Shown in pieces: positions 7,762 through 16,655 of a DNA stretch of 51,994 nucleotides. Under the pieces are notes generated by a model. The model was given only the letters and a program-made list of their open reading frames with translations. It made no database searches and was not told the origin of the DNA. Made by a program: the position numbers and the translations under genes. Positions within the stretch are counted from its first letter, which is position 1, and each line of letters begins with the position of its first letter. The DNA is from an uncultured Bacteroidales bacterium (GTDB lineage Bacteria > Bacteroidota > Bacteroidia > Bacteroidales > P3). Location of the stretch: positions 1-51,994 of the forward strand of contig CAMVMX010000019.1 of the NCBI GenBank assembly GCA_947168665.1, given 5' to 3'.

Positions 7762-7968
7762 AACACTCAATATGGAAGATTCAAAACCAAGATTTGTCTA
7801 GTCTAAAAGTAGGGTAAGGGTTAATTAAACCAAAGTCTTATTTTGAATCCTTCTTTATAAATTCCATTGCAATTGCACTTTGAAAAAATATACACGAAGA
7901 GGGATTCATAGTGTCCTTGTTGTTCGTTTATTCAAAAAAACTATAACAGTATCTTGTTGGTTTGTGCA

Positions 7969-9546
7969 TCATTGATGGATTCCATTTTTTCTTTTCTTAT
8001 TTTTGGGTTGTATTGCAAGATAATTCCACAATGAGCCATGGACGGTCATATCGAGTGTATGAAGCAATTGATTATCACCACGAAAAGCAAATCGCATCTT
8101 TTCTCCAGTATTTCCAACAACTCCAATTGTATAAAGGTCTGATAAAATATCCGCAGGCTTTCGTTTCTCTAACAATTTCTCAACATCACCATAAATACCC
8201 TTTGTATCATTGCATTTCCTGGCAAAATCATTCATGGAGAATGGACAGGTCATCCCCATTAATAGTAGTTCTATTCCATTAATATCGTCTGAGGAATAAT
8301 AAGCTGTAAGTTCTTCCTTTTGCTCCTCCCAGCATTCTGTTGAGTATTCCTTATTTATTGATTCAATTACATACTGAGAAAAGCATGTCTCCTCAGGAAA
8401 TTGTTGTTGAGCAATTCCTAATAGACGAATAATATCTCGAGGACGATACCAAGTCTTATTCAATATATACTCCTGTGATAATTTATCATTTATTTTTTCT
8501 GGGAAATATCGATTCCACACTTCCTCTTCTTTGGCCGGATTAGGAATATTGCATGATGCTTCTGCAGACAAAAGACGTTTGTGTATTATTTTTATTAAAG
8601 GATGCTCCATGATATTTCCACCCGATTGTTGCCATCTCAAACCAATACCAAAATCTGAAATGGGTTTGTTTATTTCTTTGCCGGCTGATTTTGTCGCTGC
8701 AATAACCTCACGACGTATTCCGGTGATGCAATAAACGCTATATCCATGCTCCCTTGCGATTCTATTAAATTTATTTATAGAAAGAATTAAATCACGTATT
8801 AATTCTATGTCACGTTGGTATTGTTTACGGCTGCCTAAAGACAATTCAAGTTCATCAATAAAGATATATAACTTTTCTCCTGTAGGAGAGAGCTCAGGAA
8901 ACAGGCTTTCACATTCTTTTACCAATTTAACAAAGTCGATTTCTTTTTTTTCTTTTCTTGAAGTATTGTCTATTTCAAAATCAATCGATGCCTTAACGGG
9001 CTTTGCGTCCATTTCGACCTTTCCATGTTTCAACATTGGAAACATACTATATGATGGTTCAGTCTTTTTTACGGCGGACTCAACTTTATCTTTGAATTTG
9101 AACCATGTCTCTGTGTCATTAAACAATCGAATTCTTTTTTTTTCCGAAAGATTAATCATTCGACGGAACAAGAACCACATCCATGGCAATTCGTAATCTT
9201 TAAATTGAGAGACTTCACCTTCGGTTCGTTTAATTATTTCAGCGGCTTTTTCAATTTTAGTTCTTTCGTCCTCGCCTATTTCACTTTTGAATAAGATAAA
9301 TGCGGTCTTAGCATCTTTTTCTTTCTCCGCAATAATTCCTAGATAGCGCATTAATGCAGTTTTGCCTGTGCCTTTAAGACCTGTAATATAATAACGTTTC
9401 CCTTGTAAGAAATCGTCTTCTACTAAATTGTCCGGTTTAAGAAAACTCCGTAAAAATACTTCTTTTTCAGAAGCACTATTTTCAATAAACTCATTTTTCG
9501 CATCAGTTTTACCTATAAAAATGTCTTTAAGTTTAAGCTGGCTCAT
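7969..9546 (-). CDS. P-loop ATPase of the Sll1717 type
   Basis: A 525-residue protein with Walker A GLKGTGKTAL (56-65) and Walker B LYIFIDE (226-232), preceded by GKTDAKNEF and FLRSFLKPDN, a layout I associate with the Sll1717-type P-loop ATPases. Around 330-370 the chain has PLIKIIHKRLLSAEA and NKTWYRPRDIIRLLGIAQQQ, the latter typical of STAND-like or KAP-like ATPase linkers where 'RPRDI' follows the nucleotide domain. The C-terminus resembles a winged-helix region. Function unknown; such ATPases recur in defence-rich regions. It is read into from dnaK on the same strand but separated by dnaK's terminator. AT-rich. Confidence 0.7.
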   Translation of the reverse strand: MSQLKLKDIFIGKTDAKNEFIENSASEKEVFLRSFLKPDNLVEDDFLQGKRYYITGLKGTGKTALMRYLGIIAEKEKDAKTAFILFKSEIGEDERTKIEKAAEIIKRTEGEVSQFKDYELPWMWFLFRRMINLSEKKRIRLFNDTETWFKFKDKVESAVKKTEPSYSMFPMLKHGKVEMDAKPVKASIDFEIDNTSRKEKKEIDFVKLVKECESLFPELSPTGEKLYIFIDELELSLGSRKQYQRDIELIRDLILSINKFNRIAREHGYSVYCITGIRREVIAATKSAGKEINKPISDFGIGLRWQQSGGNIMEHPLIKIIHKRLLSAEASCNIPNPAKEEEVWNRYFPEKINDKLSQEYILNKTWYRPRDIIRLLGIAQQQFPEETCFSQYVIESINKEYSTECWEEQKEELTAYYSSDDINGIELLLMGMTCPFSMNDFARKCNDTKGIYGDVEKLLEKRKPADILSDLYTIGVVGNTGEKMRFAFRGDNQLLHTLDMTVHGSLWNYLAIQPKNKKRKNGIHQ

Positions 9547-9568
9547 ATAGTTGATTGTAAAAAAAATA

Positions 9569-9594
9569 GAGGTACAGACTACCGCCTGTACCTC
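9569..9594 (-). terminator. Intrinsic terminator of dnaK
   Basis: GAGGTACAG / CTGTACCTC arms with an 8-base loop, followed on the minus strand by TATTTTTTTTAC. It lies 18 bases after the dnaK stop and separates dnaK from the ATPase gene. Confidence 0.85.
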
Positions 9595-9611
9595 CTGCTT
9601 AATGAATATTT

Positions 9612-11549
9612 TTACTTCACTTCCTCGTAGTCGACGTCGGTGACGTTGTCGTTGCCGCCTTGGTTGGTGTTGCCGCCTTGCTGGCCGGGGTTACCGCCCA
9701 TGTTGTTGGGGTCGAAGCCGGCGCCGGGGTTGGCACCGCCGGCCTGCTGCTGGGCTTTGTACATGTCCTCGCTGGCGGCCTGCCAGGCGGCGTTGATCTT
9801 GGCCATGGCCTGGTCGATCTGCTGGACGTTGCGGGCGCTGTGGGCGGCCTTCAGTTCGGTGAGGGCGGCCTCGATGGCGCTCTTCTTCTCGGCGGGAATC
9901 TTGTCGCCATACTCCTTGAGGTTCTTCTCGCTCTGGAAAATCATGCCGTCGGCAGCGTTGATCTTCTCAATCTCCTCCTTGGCCTTCTTGTCGGCGTCAG
10001 CATTGGCCTCGGCCTCAGCCTTCATGCGCTTGATTTCATCTTCCGAGAGGCCGCTGGAGGCTTCGATGCGGATGTTCTGGCTCTTGCCGGTGGCCTTGTC
10101 GAGGGCACTGACATTCAGGATACCGTTGGCATCGATGTCGAAGGTGACCTCAATCTGGGGCACTCCACGGGGTGCAGGCGGAATACCGGCCAAGTGGAAG
10201 CGGCCGATAGTCTTATTCTGGTTGGCCATGGGGCGCTCGCCCTGCAGGACGTGGATCTCCACCTCGGGCTGGTTGTCGGCAGCCGTCGAGAACACCTGGC
10301 TCTTCTTGGTGGGGATGGTGGTGTTGGCGTCAATCAGTTTGGTCATCACGCCGCCGAGGGTCTCGATACCCAAGCTCAGAGGAGTGACATCAAGCAGCAG
10401 CACGTCCTTGATTTCGCCAGTCAGCACACCGCCCTGGATAGCAGCTCCGATAGCCACAACCTCGTCGGGGTTCACGCCCTTGTTGGGGGTCTTGCCGAAG
10501 AACTCTTCCACCTTCTTCTGCACTGCGGGGATACGGGTCGAGCCGCCCACGAGAATCACCTCGTTGATGTCGCTGTTGCTCAAACCGGCATCGCGCATAG
10601 CCTGACGGCAAGGCTCGATAGTAGCCTGAATCAGGTCGTCGCACAGCTGCTCGAATTTGGCGCGGGTCAGTTTCTTCACCAAGTGCTGAGGTACACCGTC
10701 GGCCACCGTGATATACGGCAGGTTGATTTCCGTCTCCTGGCTGCTCGAAAGCTCGATCTTAGCCTTCTCGGCGGCCTCTTTCAGACGCTGCATAGCCATC
10801 GGGTCCTTACGCAGATCCATGTGCTTCTCGGCCTGGAACTCGTCGGCCAGCCAGTTAATCACCTTGCGGTCGAAATCGTCACCGCCCAAGTGGGTGTTGC
10901 CGTTGGTGCTCTTCACCTCGAAGACACCGTCGCCGAGGTTCAGGATGCTGATATCGAAAGTGCCGCCACCGAGGTCGAACACTGCCACATTCATGTCTTG
11001 GTTCTTCTTGTCAAGACCGTAAGCCAGTGCGGCAGCCGTAGGCTCGTTGACAATACGGCGCACTTTCAGCCCTGCAATTTCGCCAGCCTCTTTGGTGGCC
11101 TGACGCTGGCTGTCGTTGAAGTAAGCAGGCACCGTGATCACGGCCTCTGTCACCTCCTGTCCGAGGTAATCCTCGGCGGTCTTCTTCATCTTCTGAAGCA
11201 CGATTGCGCTGATTTCCTGCGGAGTGTACAGGCGGCCGTTGATGTCCACACGGGGTGTGTTATTGTCGCCCTTCACCACCTTGTAAGGCACAGCGGCTAT
11301 CTCACTCTGCACACGGTCGTAGGTCTCGCCCATGAAACGTTTGATACTGTACACCGTGTTGTGGGGATTCGTGATAGCCTGACGCTTGGCGGGGTCGCCC
11401 ACCTTGCGGTCGCCATTCTCAATAAATCCCACCACACTGGGGGTGGTGCGGTTGCCCTCGCTGTTGGCGATGACAACAGGCTCGTTGCCTTCCATGACTG
11501 ATACACAACTATTTGTTGTACCCAAGTCGATTCCAATGATTTTACCCAT
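9612..11549 (-). CDS. dnaK: Chaperone protein DnaK (Hsp70)
   Basis: A 645-residue, full-length cytoplasmic Hsp70 that binds exposed hydrophobic peptides in an ATP-dependent cycle with DnaJ and GrpE. Visible motifs: [14 protein letters not shown] at the N-terminus, [28 protein letters not shown] (ATPase domain), the linker [13 protein letters not shown], and a substrate domain with a helical lid. The disordered tail is rich in Gly, Gln and Asn and ends TDVDYEEVK. Neither dnaJ nor grpE is adjacent. Its last 153 bp are repeated at 789-941 and partly at 1595-1708, so this 3' end is where the accessory island joins the core genome. Confidence 0.98.
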   Translation of the reverse strand: MGKIIGIDLGTTNSCVSVMEGNEPVVIANSEGNRTTPSVVGFIENGDRKVGDPAKRQAITNPHNTVYSIKRFMGETYDRVQSEIAAVPYKVVKGDNNTPRVDINGRLYTPQEISAIVLQKMKKTAEDYLGQEVTEAVITVPAYFNDSQRQATKEAGEIAGLKVRRIVNEPTAAALAYGLDKKNQDMNVAVFDLGGGTFDISILNLGDGVFEVKSTNGNTHLGGDDFDRKVINWLADEFQAEKHMDLRKDPMAMQRLKEAAEKAKIELSSSQETEINLPYITVADGVPQHLVKKLTRAKFEQLCDDLIQATIEPCRQAMRDAGLSNSDINEVILVGGSTRIPAVQKKVEEFFGKTPNKGVNPDEVVAIGAAIQGGVLTGEIKDVLLLDVTPLSLGIETLGGVMTKLIDANTTIPTKKSQVFSTAADNQPEVEIHVLQGERPMANQNKTIGRFHLAGIPPAPRGVPQIEVTFDIDANGILNVSALDKATGKSQNIRIEASSGLSEDEIKRMKAEAEANADADKKAKEEIEKINAADGMIFQSEKNLKEYGDKIPAEKKSAIEAALTELKAAHSARNVQQIDQAMAKINAAWQAASEDMYKAQQQAGGANPGAGFDPNNMGGNPGQQGGNTNQGGNDNVTDVDYEEVK

Positions 11550-11901
11550 AATATTCTATTTTTTTATTTTCTTGTTTAATAATTTGCTTCATTGCCCGCC
11601 CTTTGCGGGCGAGTCCGACAACAATATATCAACCCCCGTGCCACAACCCATCGCTCATACCGCTACTGACAAAATGTCACTTCTGAATGTATTGTTTTTT
11701 TGAATGTGCGAATGTGAGAGTGGCAGACCCGATTAAAAGCCTAACACATCAGCACATCCACACGTTAACACATTCAAGCATAAACACATTCAAAAAAAAA
11801 CGTACCTTTGCAGTCGACAACATCCCATTCACACAAACAGGTACATCACACCAAACACACTGATTACCGATAAATTACAAAACAAATAAAACACCACCGT
11901 T
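11550..11901. other. Divergent intergenic region between dnaK and the nucleotidase gene
   Basis: Holds the dnaK leader, with a small GCCCGC-CCTTT-GCGGGC hairpin at about 11595-11611 that would lie in its mRNA, an AT-rich stretch with several 'AACACATT' motifs (11755-11792), and the promoter of the downstream plus-strand gene. I saw no CIRCE-type heat-shock operator. Confidence 0.5.
11803..11810 (+). promoter_or_regulatory. -7 promoter element for the 5'-nucleotidase gene
   Basis: TACCTTTG, matching TAnnTTTG, about 90 bases upstream of the ATG. No clear TTTG lies 19 bases before it. Confidence 0.55.
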
Positions 11902-13668
11902 ATGAATCGAATCGTCCGACTCCTCATCCCCGTGGCACTGATTGCCACCGTCTTCTATTCCTGCCAAAAAGACGACATCACCCCAATCCTACCGCCCGCT
12001 GGCGACTATCTGCTGCCCCTCATCGCCACCACCGACATCCACGGCCACATTGTCAACACCTCCTCCGACACCGTCCACTACCGACTGGCCTACATTGCCG
12101 ACAAAGTGAAAGACATCCGCGGCCACGGCGGCGCCTACAACAAAAAGCGGCTCCTGCTGCTCGACGGAGGCGACCTCTACCAAGGCGCCACCCTTTCCAA
12201 CATCCAACAAGGCAGACCCATCTACATCTCTATGGACAAGATGGAATATGATGCCGTCGCGCTGGGCAACCACGACTTCGACTGGGGATTAGAGAACATG
12301 GTCGACCCCGATGCCACTCTCCTCGACTACGAGTACCACGGCCGCTCCTGCCACAACCAAGTGCCAGTAGTCTGCGCAAACCTCTACCAGCACGGCAGCC
12401 GCGTATCCTGCACCAAAGACTACATCATAGTAGAAAAGACGGCCTCCAACCCCCGTGGCGGCAGCGTCACCGTCAAAATAGGAATCATCGGCTTTGCCGA
12501 CGACTACTCCCTAAGCATCATCTCGTCACAATTTTCCGATAAAGGATACTCCATCCAGGCGAACTACACCATCGCCAACAGCCTCGCCTCCGAGCTGGAA
12601 TCGTCCGGACAATGCGACGCCACCATCCTCCTCACCCACGGAGCCGCCGACAAGGCAGCCCAACACCTTGGCGACACCACCGCCTTCGACCTCGTGCTGG
12701 GCGGCCACACCCACCTCACCATTTCGGGGCAGACAGACTGGGGACTCCCCTACCTGCAGGCCGGAAAGAAAAGCGAGGCCTACGCCTATGCCGAACTCCA
12801 ATTCCACGTGGACAACCACGGCAACATCTCTTTCACAAGCGTCAACGACCAGCAGACCTTCGCCGTCGACGCCACCCGCGACCTCCACACATTCCCCGGC
12901 CAAAACGCCCAAGACCTCGACCAAGACATCCTCACACTCTCAGACGAGGCCATCTCCAACTCCTCCGAACAACTTGGAAAGGTTATCGGACACATCAACG
13001 TCAATGCCTCAAACTACTTTATAGACGGCAGCGGCCAACGCGCCACGGTAATGGGAAACTGGATGTGCGACATCACACGGCGCATAGGCCAAGCCGACGT
13101 GGCATTCCTCAACCGCACCAGCATCCGAACCAACTTCTCCCTCAACGGGCACCCCACAAGAGACATCACCATCTCCAATGTCTACGAAATGTTCCCCTTC
13201 GGCAACGAAACATACGTATTCCGAATCACCTACTCCGAACTGCTCCAGTTGTTTGAATATTCCATGACCGGCGGTGGCAAAATCCTCCTGACCCACATGA
13301 CAGGCATCGACTGCCACTTTACGGGCACCGAAAGAACCAGCAGCTCAGGCAATACCTACTACGAATACAGCGTCCACTCCCTCAGCAAGGACGGCACAAC
13401 CATCTACCAAGAGGGGGAATGGACCTCCGACTGGTCCTCGCGCACCCTCACCGTAGCCACTTGCAGCTACGTCGCCACCACCGACCGCGAAGACCGCAAC
13501 ACGCATCTCCACAATCCCTTTGTTGAATGGTGCAAAACCTCGCGGCTGACCTCAAACAACCTCATCGACAACGAGAATGCCATCCGTGTGCTCACATCCG
13601 AAGCCGAAGCCTCCGGCGGCCTCCTCTCCATCGACACCATCCCCCACTTCATCCTTCGCGCTGAATAA
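11902..13668 (+). CDS. Lipoprotein 5'-nucleotidase / cyclic phosphodiesterase family
   Basis: A 588-residue secreted metallophosphoesterase of the UshA/CpdB family, which removes phosphate from nucleotides outside the cytoplasm. The signal peptide ends in a lipobox (FYSC, Cys21), so the protein is a lipoprotein. The calcineurin-like domain shows TTDIHGH (43-49), GGDLYQG, GNHDFDWG, LLTHGA and GGHTHL, the five metal-binding blocks. The 5'-nucleotidase C-terminal domain follows (GNWMCDITRRIG, NRTSIRTNF, NVYEMFPFGNETYVF), with the aromatic substrate-clamp pattern. Whether it acts on AMP, UDP-sugars or 2',3'-cyclic nucleotides cannot be read from sequence. It appears to be a single-gene unit with its own promoter; codons end mostly in C. 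Confidence 0.9.
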   Translation: MNRIVRLLIPVALIATVFYSCQKDDITPILPPAGDYLLPLIATTDIHGHIVNTSSDTVHYRLAYIADKVKDIRGHGGAYNKKRLLLLDGGDLYQGATLSNIQQGRPIYISMDKMEYDAVALGNHDFDWGLENMVDPDATLLDYEYHGRSCHNQVPVVCANLYQHGSRVSCTKDYIIVEKTASNPRGGSVTVKIGIIGFADDYSLSIISSQFSDKGYSIQANYTIANSLASELESSGQCDATILLTHGAADKAAQHLGDTTAFDLVLGGHTHLTISGQTDWGLPYLQAGKKSEAYAYAELQFHVDNHGNISFTSVNDQQTFAVDATRDLHTFPGQNAQDLDQDILTLSDEAISNSSEQLGKVIGHINVNASNYFIDGSGQRATVMGNWMCDITRRIGQADVAFLNRTSIRTNFSLNGHPTRDITISNVYEMFPFGNETYVFRITYSELLQLFEYSMTGGGKILLTHMTGIDCHFTGTERTSSSGNTYYEYSVHSLSKDGTTIYQEGEWTSDWSSRTLTVATCSYVATTDREDRNTHLHNPFVEWCKTSRLTSNNLIDNENAIRVLTSEAEASGGLLSIDTIPHFILRAE

Positions 13669-14120
13669 AAACTGATAAACCTGTAAAAACGCAGTCTTCA
13701 CACCTTCTCGACACCACGACTCCAACAGCCAGTCGATTGCTACGCCATTTATTATACACCCTGCAAAGACACAAAAAGTTTTGGGATTATATTCCAAAAC
13801 ATCCTCGACATGACACCTCATATAGAATCCAATCCCAAGTCACAATATGCGCAATATAATCCCCAAGTTAGAGGAAAGGCTCCCCATTGGAGAGGCAAAG
13901 GAGTCGCTTTGTATAGCGGGCGGCGAAGCCGCCCGCTACACTCCATTTAACTCCCCACCTCTGATGTATGAGTGCATTACTCAACAGTGAGGAAACCAGA
14001 ATTTCCAACCGATGGTTATACAAAATTCGACAATACAGTAGCAAATCTGAAAAACAAGAAACATCCGCGCCTTTCGAATACGAACGGCGCGGATGTTGGC
14101 AAAATGGCAGTTGGAGCCGT
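13669..14120. other. Intergenic, hairpins only
   Basis: No gene seen. It contains a GC-rich hairpin AGCGGGCGGC-GAA-GCCGCCCGCT (about 13917-13939) and, at the far end, the terminator of the next minus-strand gene. Short open frames here lack protein character. Confidence 0.5.
14060..14097 (-). terminator. Intrinsic terminator of the gene at 14121
   Basis: AACATCCGCGCC / GGCGCGGATGTT, 12-bp perfect arms, followed on the minus strand by TTCTTGTTTTTC. It lies 24 bases after the stop codon. Confidence 0.8.
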
Positions 14121-14978
14121 CTACCGGCCCATGATGCTGTCAAGCATGACATCGAGGTCGTTCATTGACGTCAGGTTGGCTGGGTCGATCGGGGCGGTGT
14201 AGTAAACTTGGGGGTTGGGAGCCGCCTCGTCGATTTCATCATTCATCTCGCGGGCGTTGGTGTAGTCCATCACCTCCTGTTCCTCGATTCCGATGGCCTT
14301 CATATTGCGCCGGTTTTGGTAGCGCATGGTTGCGGCTGTGTATGAAAACCAGCCTTTCATGGTGTGGATATTTTGGATATAACGTCTGGTCTTCTCGCAG
14401 CGGAGGCATTTCACAGCCCAAGTGCCACCCTCATAGTTGCCGGGATGGTCCGAGATGTCGGCGGTGGCCTCGTTCACATTGGTCGTCCATTTGTTCCAAT
14501 ACTCTTCGATGGAGTGCATGAGGGAAAAGCTTTTCCCCACCTGATCGATGAACTGTACATTGCCCATGTTCTTCCATGTCTCTATGTTGTTGGAGAAGAT
14601 GCTCTCGGCCGACTTGTCGTACGTCAGGAAGAAGAAGGTGACCACCCGTTCCACCTTGGCAGCGAGTACCTCATTGGGCAGCAGTTCGAGCTCCTCGATT
14701 GGTTTGCTCAGCAACCAGGCGGCGACGCTGTCAATCGAACCAAGTTCTTTTTCCTGCTCGTCCAGGGTACGGGAAAACATCTCTATGTTGCTCAGCACCA
14801 TCATAGCCGACAGCTTGCGATCCTCGACGCGCTGGCGGTTCTCCATCAGGGTTGCTGCACCTATAGTAAAAACCAGCGAGATGGTTGTACCTATTACAAT
14901 CATGACAATCTGCTTCAAAAAGGCTTTTCTGGTATCCACGCTTATTTTTGGTGGCCTGATAATATTGAGTTCGGGCAT
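14121..14978 (-). CDS. Single-pass membrane protein of unknown function
   Basis: A 285-residue protein; ATG 14978 (MPELNIIRPP) is preferred to the in-frame TTG two codons upstream. A short cytoplasmic N-terminus (ISVDTRKAFLKQI) leads into one membrane segment (VMIVIGTTISLVFTIGAATL), then a long, mostly helical outer domain that starts with basic MENRQRVEDRKLSAMMVLSN. This topology resembles DUF6090-type Bacteroidota proteins, but the match is too weak to assign. The C-terminus ends in a Pro/Asn-rich tail. A -7-like element (TATCTTTG on the minus strand, 15001-15008) lies just upstream and a strong terminator follows, so it is a single-gene unit. Confidence 0.6.
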   Translation of the reverse strand: MPELNIIRPPKISVDTRKAFLKQIVMIVIGTTISLVFTIGAATLMENRQRVEDRKLSAMMVLSNIEMFSRTLDEQEKELGSIDSVAAWLLSKPIEELELLPNEVLAAKVERVVTFFFLTYDKSAESIFSNNIETWKNMGNVQFIDQVGKSFSLMHSIEEYWNKWTTNVNEATADISDHPGNYEGGTWAVKCLRCEKTRRYIQNIHTMKGWFSYTAATMRYQNRRNMKAIGIEEQEVMDYTNAREMNDEIDEAAPNPQVYYTAPIDPANLTSMNDLDVMLDSIMGR

Positions 14979-15344
14979 GACCAAATTATTTTTCTTGATG
15001 CAAAGATACGAGTTATTCCCGACATGGACGGAAAAAAAAGCACACCCCTATTATATTTAAAGCAAAGCCTAAATCGGATAACAACTGCTTTTAGCACTAT
15101 TTTTAATGCAGAAGAACGCCGCAACACAATAGTTTCCAGCCACTCCGCTGCACTGCCAAAAAAGCGCAACTACAACATAGCTATGCCAACAACAACCTAT
15201 AGACCAGATTTTTACCCACCATAGGCATACTAAAGCCGTATCAACGCTGAAGCCAGTCGGTGAAGATATGCCCCATGGGCGGACATTTCGCACCCATGTC
15301 ACAATAAAAAGCTGCGGCTTGCGTTTATTTTTTACACATAAACT
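14979..15344. other. Divergent intergenic region upstream of murF
   Basis: Contains the minus-strand -7 element TATCTTTG at 15001-15008 for the membrane protein gene. I saw no clear promoter for murF and no RNA gene. Confidence 0.4.
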
Positions 15345-16655
15345 ATGATAACGATGATTGAGCAACTATACAAAGCCTATCTTGCGTCGCGCACGGTGAC
15401 CACCGACTCGCGGCTTATTACCCCCGGCTGCATCTTTTTCGCCTTCAAGGGTGAGAATTTCGACGGCAACGCCTTCGTACCCCAAGCTCTGGAGCAGGGG
15501 GCCGCGCTGTGCGTCACTTCAGACAGCCGCCACAGTGCCAACCCCCGCTGCATCGTAGTGCCCGATGTGCTGCAGACCCTGCAACAGCTGGCCGCACACC
15601 ACCGCCGCCAACTCGCCATCCCCTTCATAGGCATCACCGGCACCAACGGCAAAACCACCACCAAAGAGTTGGTCCACGCCGTCCTCTCCCGCCGCTACCG
15701 CACCCACGCCACCGCCGGCAACTTCAACAACCATCTCGGCGTCCCCCTCACGCTCCTCGCCATCCCGGCCGACACCGAGATTGCCATCATCGAAATGGGG
15801 GCCAGCCATCCCGGCGAAATCGAGGCCCTCTGCCGCATCGCCGACCCCGACTTCGGCCTCATCACCAACGTGGGGCGCGCCCACTTAGAGGGATTCGGCA
15901 GCTTCGAAGGGGTAATACAGACCAAGACCGAGCTCTACCGCCATCTGGCCGCCAAGCACGGCACCGCTTTCGTCAATGCCGACAACGACATCCTCACCGC
16001 CCAAGCCGCTCAGTGCGGCCTGACCACCGTCACCTACGGCCAGTCCGACCAGGCCGCAATCAAGGGCCATCTCGTAGGTTCCGAGCCATACATGAAGTTC
16101 TATGTCGAAGAGGGCGACAACGTCTACTCAATCCAATCCCACCTGCTGGGCAACTACAACTTCGACAACGCCATGGCCGCCACCGCTGTGGGGCGCCACT
16201 TCCGCGTCGACCTCTGGGACATCAAAGAGGCCATCGAGCAGTATGAACCCTCCAACCGCCGCTCGCAGTTCAAGGACACCGGCCGCAACGCCCTCTTTCT
16301 CGACTGCTACAACGCCAACCCCTCCAGCATGAAAGTGGCGCTCGACAACCTCGAAGCCCTCGCCATGCCCGCCAAGACCGCCATCCTCGGCGGCATGAAG
16401 GAGCTGGGAGCCCAAAGCCAGGCCGAACACCAGGCCATTGCCGACCGCCTCTGCACCCATCCCGACATCGAGGCCATCCTGGTGGGACCCGAATTTGCAT
16501 TCGTCCACGACAACCCCTTCTACAGCCGTCTGCTGTGGTTCCCCGATGTCGAGGCCGCCAAGGCCTACCTCCAGGCCCATCCCCTCACCCACCGCACCAT
16601 CCTCCTCAAAGGCTCCAACAGCACCCGCATGTGGCTGCTCGAGGAGGTGCTGTAG
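15345..16655 (+). CDS. murF: UDP-MurNAc-tripeptide D-Ala-D-Ala ligase
   Basis: A 436-residue cytoplasmic enzyme that adds D-Ala-D-Ala to UDP-MurNAc-tripeptide with ATP, the last soluble step of peptidoglycan precursor synthesis. N-terminal substrate domain with VTTDSRLITPGCIFFAFKG, the ATP loop GITGTNGKTTTKE (97-108), NFNNHLGVPLTLL, IEMGASHPGEI and NVGRAHLEGFGS, then the C-terminal ligase domain with LFLDCYNANPSSM and ILGGMKELG. All are MurF signatures. A second ATG at 15354 is an alternative start; neither has a clear ribosome site, normal for this phylum. It stands alone rather than in a division/cell-wall cluster, and its 3' end overlaps the convergent LRR gene. Confidence 0.95.
   Translation: MITMIEQLYKAYLASRTVTTDSRLITPGCIFFAFKGENFDGNAFVPQALEQGAALCVTSDSRHSANPRCIVVPDVLQTLQQLAAHHRRQLAIPFIGITGTNGKTTTKELVHAVLSRRYRTHATAGNFNNHLGVPLTLLAIPADTEIAIIEMGASHPGEIEALCRIADPDFGLITNVGRAHLEGFGSFEGVIQTKTELYRHLAAKHGTAFVNADNDILTAQAAQCGLTTVTYGQSDQAAIKGHLVGSEPYMKFYVEEGDNVYSIQSHLLGNYNFDNAMAATAVGRHFRVDLWDIKEAIEQYEPSNRRSQFKDTGRNALFLDCYNANPSSMKVALDNLEALAMPAKTAILGGMKELGAQSQAEHQAIADRLCTHPDIEAILVGPEFAFVHDNPFYSRLLWFPDVEAAKAYLQAHPLTHRTILLKGSNSTRMWLLEEVL

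Noticed and set aside
9612..9764. dnaK 3' end as a tyrosine-recombinase attachment site
   Set aside because: No integrase or excisionase is seen in the island, and the repeats are long and diverged rather than short identical att cores. Kept only as homologous or unknown recombination.
9660..11501. 613-residue open frame on the plus strand opposite dnaK
   Set aside because: It is the antisense shadow of dnaK, caused by strong third-position bias; composition is Leu/Gly/Val/His-rich without any domain.
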